Of a stretch of 64,000 bases of DNA, positions 59,821 through 64,000 are shown piece by piece. The translations under genes were made by a program, and so were the position numbers. Under the pieces are notes generated by a model that worked only from the letters and a program-made list of their open reading frames with translations, was not told the origin of the DNA and did not search any database. The DNA lies in contig JAKJHU010000757.1 of the NCBI GenBank assembly GCA_022316685.1, positions 1-64,000 of the forward strand. Direction: 5' to 3'. Positions within the stretch are counted from its first letter, which is position 1. The number at the start of each line of letters is the position of its first letter. The stretch is from Progne subis subis. Taxonomy: Eukaryota > Chordata > Aves > Passeriformes > Hirundinidae.

Positions 59821-62800
59821 GAGGCTGTGGCTGCACTCCTGGAACAGGCTGTGGGTCTGCAGGGAAGTGAGGCACTCCCAAGGAGCAGATTACACCTCCC
59901 TTCATAGGCACGTGAGAACGCTCAGCGCACGTCAAGCAAAAGCAAATGGCTAATGAGTGGAGGAAACTGGTGTTTTATTGTGCAGTATAATAGGATAGCA
60001 CAGCAAAACACAATAAAAGGCAGACAGCCATATCCCTGCAACAAAAACCTGGCTGGGCTTTGGAGCACTTGGGGTCTATTACACAAAACTCTGTGGCCTG
60101 GGGAAGGCAAAGGATTTCTGCTTCATTTCTGACATTAGGCAGGGCTGCTGCTAGCATAGGTTCACCCCACCACAGCCACCTAGCAGGCTCACCTGCAAGT
60201 TGTCTCTCCCTGAGACATCCCTGGAGTTATCTCAGGATAATCACACTGGAGAGCTGGATGCTCCTGTAGACATCACAACAGTTAAACACAGTCCTTCCCA
60301 GTCTGGCTGCCTGTTGAGGTGTTTTTTGGAGCATGGCTTTCCTCTTGCCCTTTTTTTTTTGTTCTATAATTCCCCAGTTATAGTCCAGCTCCAGCAGCTC
60401 AAGGCTCCCCAGGTGGCTGATACAGCCCTAGCCCTTGTGGGGCCATGGCTGATGGCTGTGCTTGCTTTGACTTCTCACCAGTCTCTTTAGAAAGTGAATG
60501 AGCTATGTTAATCAGCAAGTGGCTCTAGGAGAGGACTAGGGAATAACAAGCCTGCCCAGAACCAAGAAAATGTGTTATCCTCTGTCCTCTGTTTTGATGC
60601 CTTGTAATGCATGTCACACCTTGGAGAGGAACACTCAGAATGCTGCAATTAGGGCTGATTTGTTAGTATTCATTAGGCATATATTGTTCACGAGCTGCAG
60701 AAATTCTGGGCTCTTTCAGACTCTGCTATTCAGCATCCCCACGAGCAAAACCTTTTCGTTATTTCTATTCCCTGCCTCACGTGAGCCTTTCCTGGCTTCT
60801 GACCATTCCCTCCCTGATGCTGCTTTCTGGGCTGCACTTGGTTGATGATGGTCCTTGACACCTCCATCAGAGATGCAGGAGAAGATGAGTCCCCAGGTGC
60901 ACATGAGCTGCCAGAGCAGAGGTGACCTGTGCTGGGGAATTTGGGCTTGTTCCACAGCAGAGACCTGCCCGTGGCTCCACAAGCAGATAGGATGATCTCC
61001 TGAGGTAAACTTTGCATTCCCAGGTAGTCCATCCCATGCTGCTTCATCCCTGCAGTCACCCTTCCTGCTGCAGAAGAGCCCCAGCCTTGGTAACTGCTCC
61101 CTACCTGGACACCATCCTCCTGTTCATCTTCGCCAGGATCCTCTAGACCATTTCCAGCTTCATCTGTTGAAAGATAAGGAACAGAGCCACACCCTGTGCC
61201 CCAGGCAAAGGTGTAGTGGGTCTGTACCACACCATATGATGTGTATCTTCCTGATAATTCCTGCCTCTTGCTTTGTAATTTCCATCACCACAGTTCACCA
61301 AGCTGACATTTCACGCCCAGGTGTCTGCCCCTCTGTGATTTTTTTACTGTGTAGCAATACTTTGTTGAGAGCAAAGGAAAACCTAAGGAAGCCTTTTAAC
61401 ACAGGCTTTCTTCCACAAGCTGGTGGAGCAGCGTGAATGACTCCTGACAAACACCTGCTGTATAATATGCATAAGTACATGCTGCAGAGCCTGCCCTCTC
61501 TTCCTGCCATGCCTGCATTCCCCACAGATGCGTTTCACCCATTACTGCTCCAGTCTGCCTGCAGAAACCTTCCCAGCGGGACACAGCTGCAAATCAGTTG
61601 ATGCTGCTCCTGTGTTTTTTCCCTCCCTGGGAAGCACAAAGTCCTCTGCACAGGTCAGCACAGGCGTGGGTGTGCCAGGGGGCAGTGACAGGGATTGTGA
61701 TGCTCCCTGTAAGAAGGTGGCTCTCCATCAGGGCTTCTTGGAGCCAGAAGTCCCACAGGGAAGCAAGAGACATGCTGAGAAGTGCCGCTGCTCTGCAAGA
61801 CAGGCATAGGAGCCCAGGGAAGAAAGAGGGGGTAATTTCCCCCGTCCAGTGCTGTCCCCAGCCACCCTTGTGGTAACATCTCACGCACTGTTACCCCGGG
61901 CCCATCTCTTGCTGTGCGTTGAAATGTTGTCTTAGAGAGGCACGTGTGATACCTGAGGCAAATGGACTGGTTTAAAATGATGAATCCCTGACAGAGTGGA
62001 TGGAAGTGCATGGGAAGGTGCAGTTAGAGCGGTGGGAAGATCCATATGGTGGGGTGAGCTCGGGCATTTGATTGCTGAAGTGTTGAGGGAGATGTCTGTC
62101 GCAAAGACCGGCGGTGAAAGGAAACAGGATGCCCCAGCGAGGAGGCTGAGGGCAGCCCAGCTCTGCCCGGAGAGGCAGTGGTAAATAATAGTTTAATAAG
62201 GCCGAGAAACAGTCCTGCCTAAATAAAATCACCGTGCTGCCAGGGTGGTTAGGCCATGTCCCCAGCAGGCCATTCTGGTCCTGACCTGATCCAGTTGCAG
62301 TGACACGAATAGCCATCTGTGAGTTTTGGTGTGGAAAATATTACTAATTAAAATTTAAAAAAGGAAAGCAAAACATCTGTACTCGGCAGCATCTGTCATT
62401 CTTGCTTCTTCAGGGCATCGTGCTTGGAAACTTTAAAACAAGAGAGTATTTTTAGTTTGAAAAAAAAATTAAAAGCACAATTTAAAAATTATATTAAAAG
62501 AAATAAAACCAGTCCAACTTTCTTTTTTTTTTCCCCCCATTGCTGCCTGTGCAGCCTGGAGAAGCTCTGTGAGTTCCTGCCAAGGAGCTGAGCATGGGGA
62601 GGGAGCAGGAGTGCAGAAGGACAGGAGTGGCAGTTCTACCCCTCCGCATCAAGACCTGGCTTCGTTCTCCGAAAAGGAGAAAGCTGAGCAGGAATAAGGT
62701 CTGACTCCAGTGCTGCCTCTGCCCCTCAACCCACTGATGGCGTCACAGGCATTAACAGCAATGTTTTGCTAATTAGACGGGGCTGGGTGGAGACCAGACC

Positions 62801-64000
62801 AGGGTAAGAAAATGGGGTCATTTTAAGTCTTCCCTGCTGGCATATTGGAAGAACACAAATAAAAAGTTGCCCATGGCAAGGCAGTGGGAGACAATGTTAA
62901 TTAGACGTGGCGGAGAATGAACCAGGGAAGGCAGAGAAGAAAGCAGCTGGCACCAAAAAAGGGGCAGGCATGCAGGTGGTGCATGCCCTACCTGGGTGGT
63001 CACAGCCCCCATGACTCCAACTCAGCCCCGTGGTGCTCCCCTCTGGTCTGTCCCTCCAACTCCCCACCCCACAGACATCCCAGAGCCTGGTCCTCAGCCA
63101 CCATCCTGCAGCACCCTTCTCTGAGGTACCACGTGCAGTCTCCAGAGTTTTGGAAAACAAGAAATCAAAGCCAAACGTTTGTCTAAACATCATTCATCTC
63201 CCTCACATATGAATGTGTCCTTGCCCTCATCTCCTCTGCCCTATAGTCCTTGCTGCCTGCTGGCAGAAGCCCCACACTTTTGCGGTAGAAGATGACTTAC
63301 TCCAGAGACAGCCCCAGAGCTGTTCTGTAGATCAGTTTGATTCCTGAAGCATCTGGATTGAGCTAGCTGGGAAATGGCAAGGCTTTTCTAAAGGGCAACA
63401 GAATTGTTTGCAGTTTTTCTCATTAATATTTTCTAGATTTTTTTATGTTTGGGTTTAGTTTTTTTTAAATCTGGTGGCAAAATTACCCAAGGGTTTATGT
63501 GGTTGCCTGCCTTAATCCTGAGAATTTTGCAGTCTAATTGGAAACTTGAAAGATGGTGAATGAAGCTGAAATGCTTGTCTGGCAGGCTGTGTCTGCAGTA
63601 AATATGGAAAGCCCGAGGGGACAGGGCCAACAGGGAGGTTTGGGATGCTCCAGTGCTGGAGTGCTGCAGGATGCTGGCCAAGCTCTCTGCATTGTCCAGG
63701 CTGTCCTTTACCCCGTGGATCACCCACTTCCAATTTTGCCCATGCCAGTGACACCAGTCTTTGAGAAGAGGCTCATCATCCCTTGGCTGCTTCCAAGGTT
63801 AACGGCAGTCACCCATCCTCTCCACCCAAGGCAAAGTTAAAGATAGGGATATCCAGGTGGGAGGTGCCAGGATTTATTCAATGGGTAGGCTAAAGCCAAG
63901 TAATTTCTAGGAGTAACCTGCGAGGTGTAACTGGTTTTCATTTGCATTTAGGTGTCTGTATGAACATTGTCATCTGAGTGACACTTTAGAAACCTCACGG

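Larger units (their letters stand above)
56853..64000. other. Long unique non-coding stretch to the window end
   Basis: About 7.1 kb with no gene or interspersed repeat that I recognise. It contains an A15 run (58648-58662), the 15-bp tandem repeat and the CA repeat listed separately, and A/T-rich stretches around 62340-62530. The interval 60590-60710 is compositionally balanced and repeat-free. An octamer ATTTGCAT lies near 63941-63948. Open frames of up to 166 codons (60730-61230, - strand) lack recognisable domains. Confidence 0.45.

Overview
The window looks like nuclear DNA from a bird. The evidence is the repeat content. There are several CR1 LINE fragments, one of which ends in the CR1-typical tandem ATTCTGTG octamers. 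There are also three solo LTRs whose overall sequence I recognise as avian endogenous-retrovirus types. I cannot name the species from the sequence. The LTR at 56106-56852 is of a kind I associate with passerines, but that is an inference.

I recognise no protein-coding gene, rRNA, tRNA or CRISPR array. The longest open frames (253, 203, 182 and 180 codons) show no recognisable domain and no convincing splice context. Several others are artefacts of simple repeats. The 64 kb is best read as intergenic DNA or the inside of a very large intron. A small conserved exon could still be hidden, because I had no alignment or transcript data.

Layout: 1-11 kb is mostly unique sequence with a T/G-rich block ending in a G-quadruplex-like run (2411-2645), an ancient antisense CR1 (3383-3675) and a short CR1 tail (5635-5730). 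11-23 kb has a 102-nt pyrimidine tract (11229-11330), an A50 run (15429-15478) and otherwise unique DNA. 23-25.4 kb is a cluster of three old CR1 pieces. 28.6-29.2 kb holds a complete solo LTR flanked by a perfect 5-bp target duplication. 32.6-32.9 kb is a small isolated CpG-rich island. 37.9-38.2 kb is a 289-nt uninterrupted purine tract. 41.2-41.9 kb is a longer CR1. 44.05-44.63 kb has a hairpin next to a second LTR. 50.3-50.7 kb is the best-preserved CR1 3' end. 55.5-56.9 kb has an antisense CR1 and a third LTR. The rest, to 64 kb, is unique sequence with minor tandem repeats.

Nothing here looks like a novel multi-gene system. The observations most worth checking are the orphan CpG island, the long mirror-like purine tract, the hairpin beside the LTR at 44 kb, and the possible regulatory use of the two LTRs that keep transcription signals.
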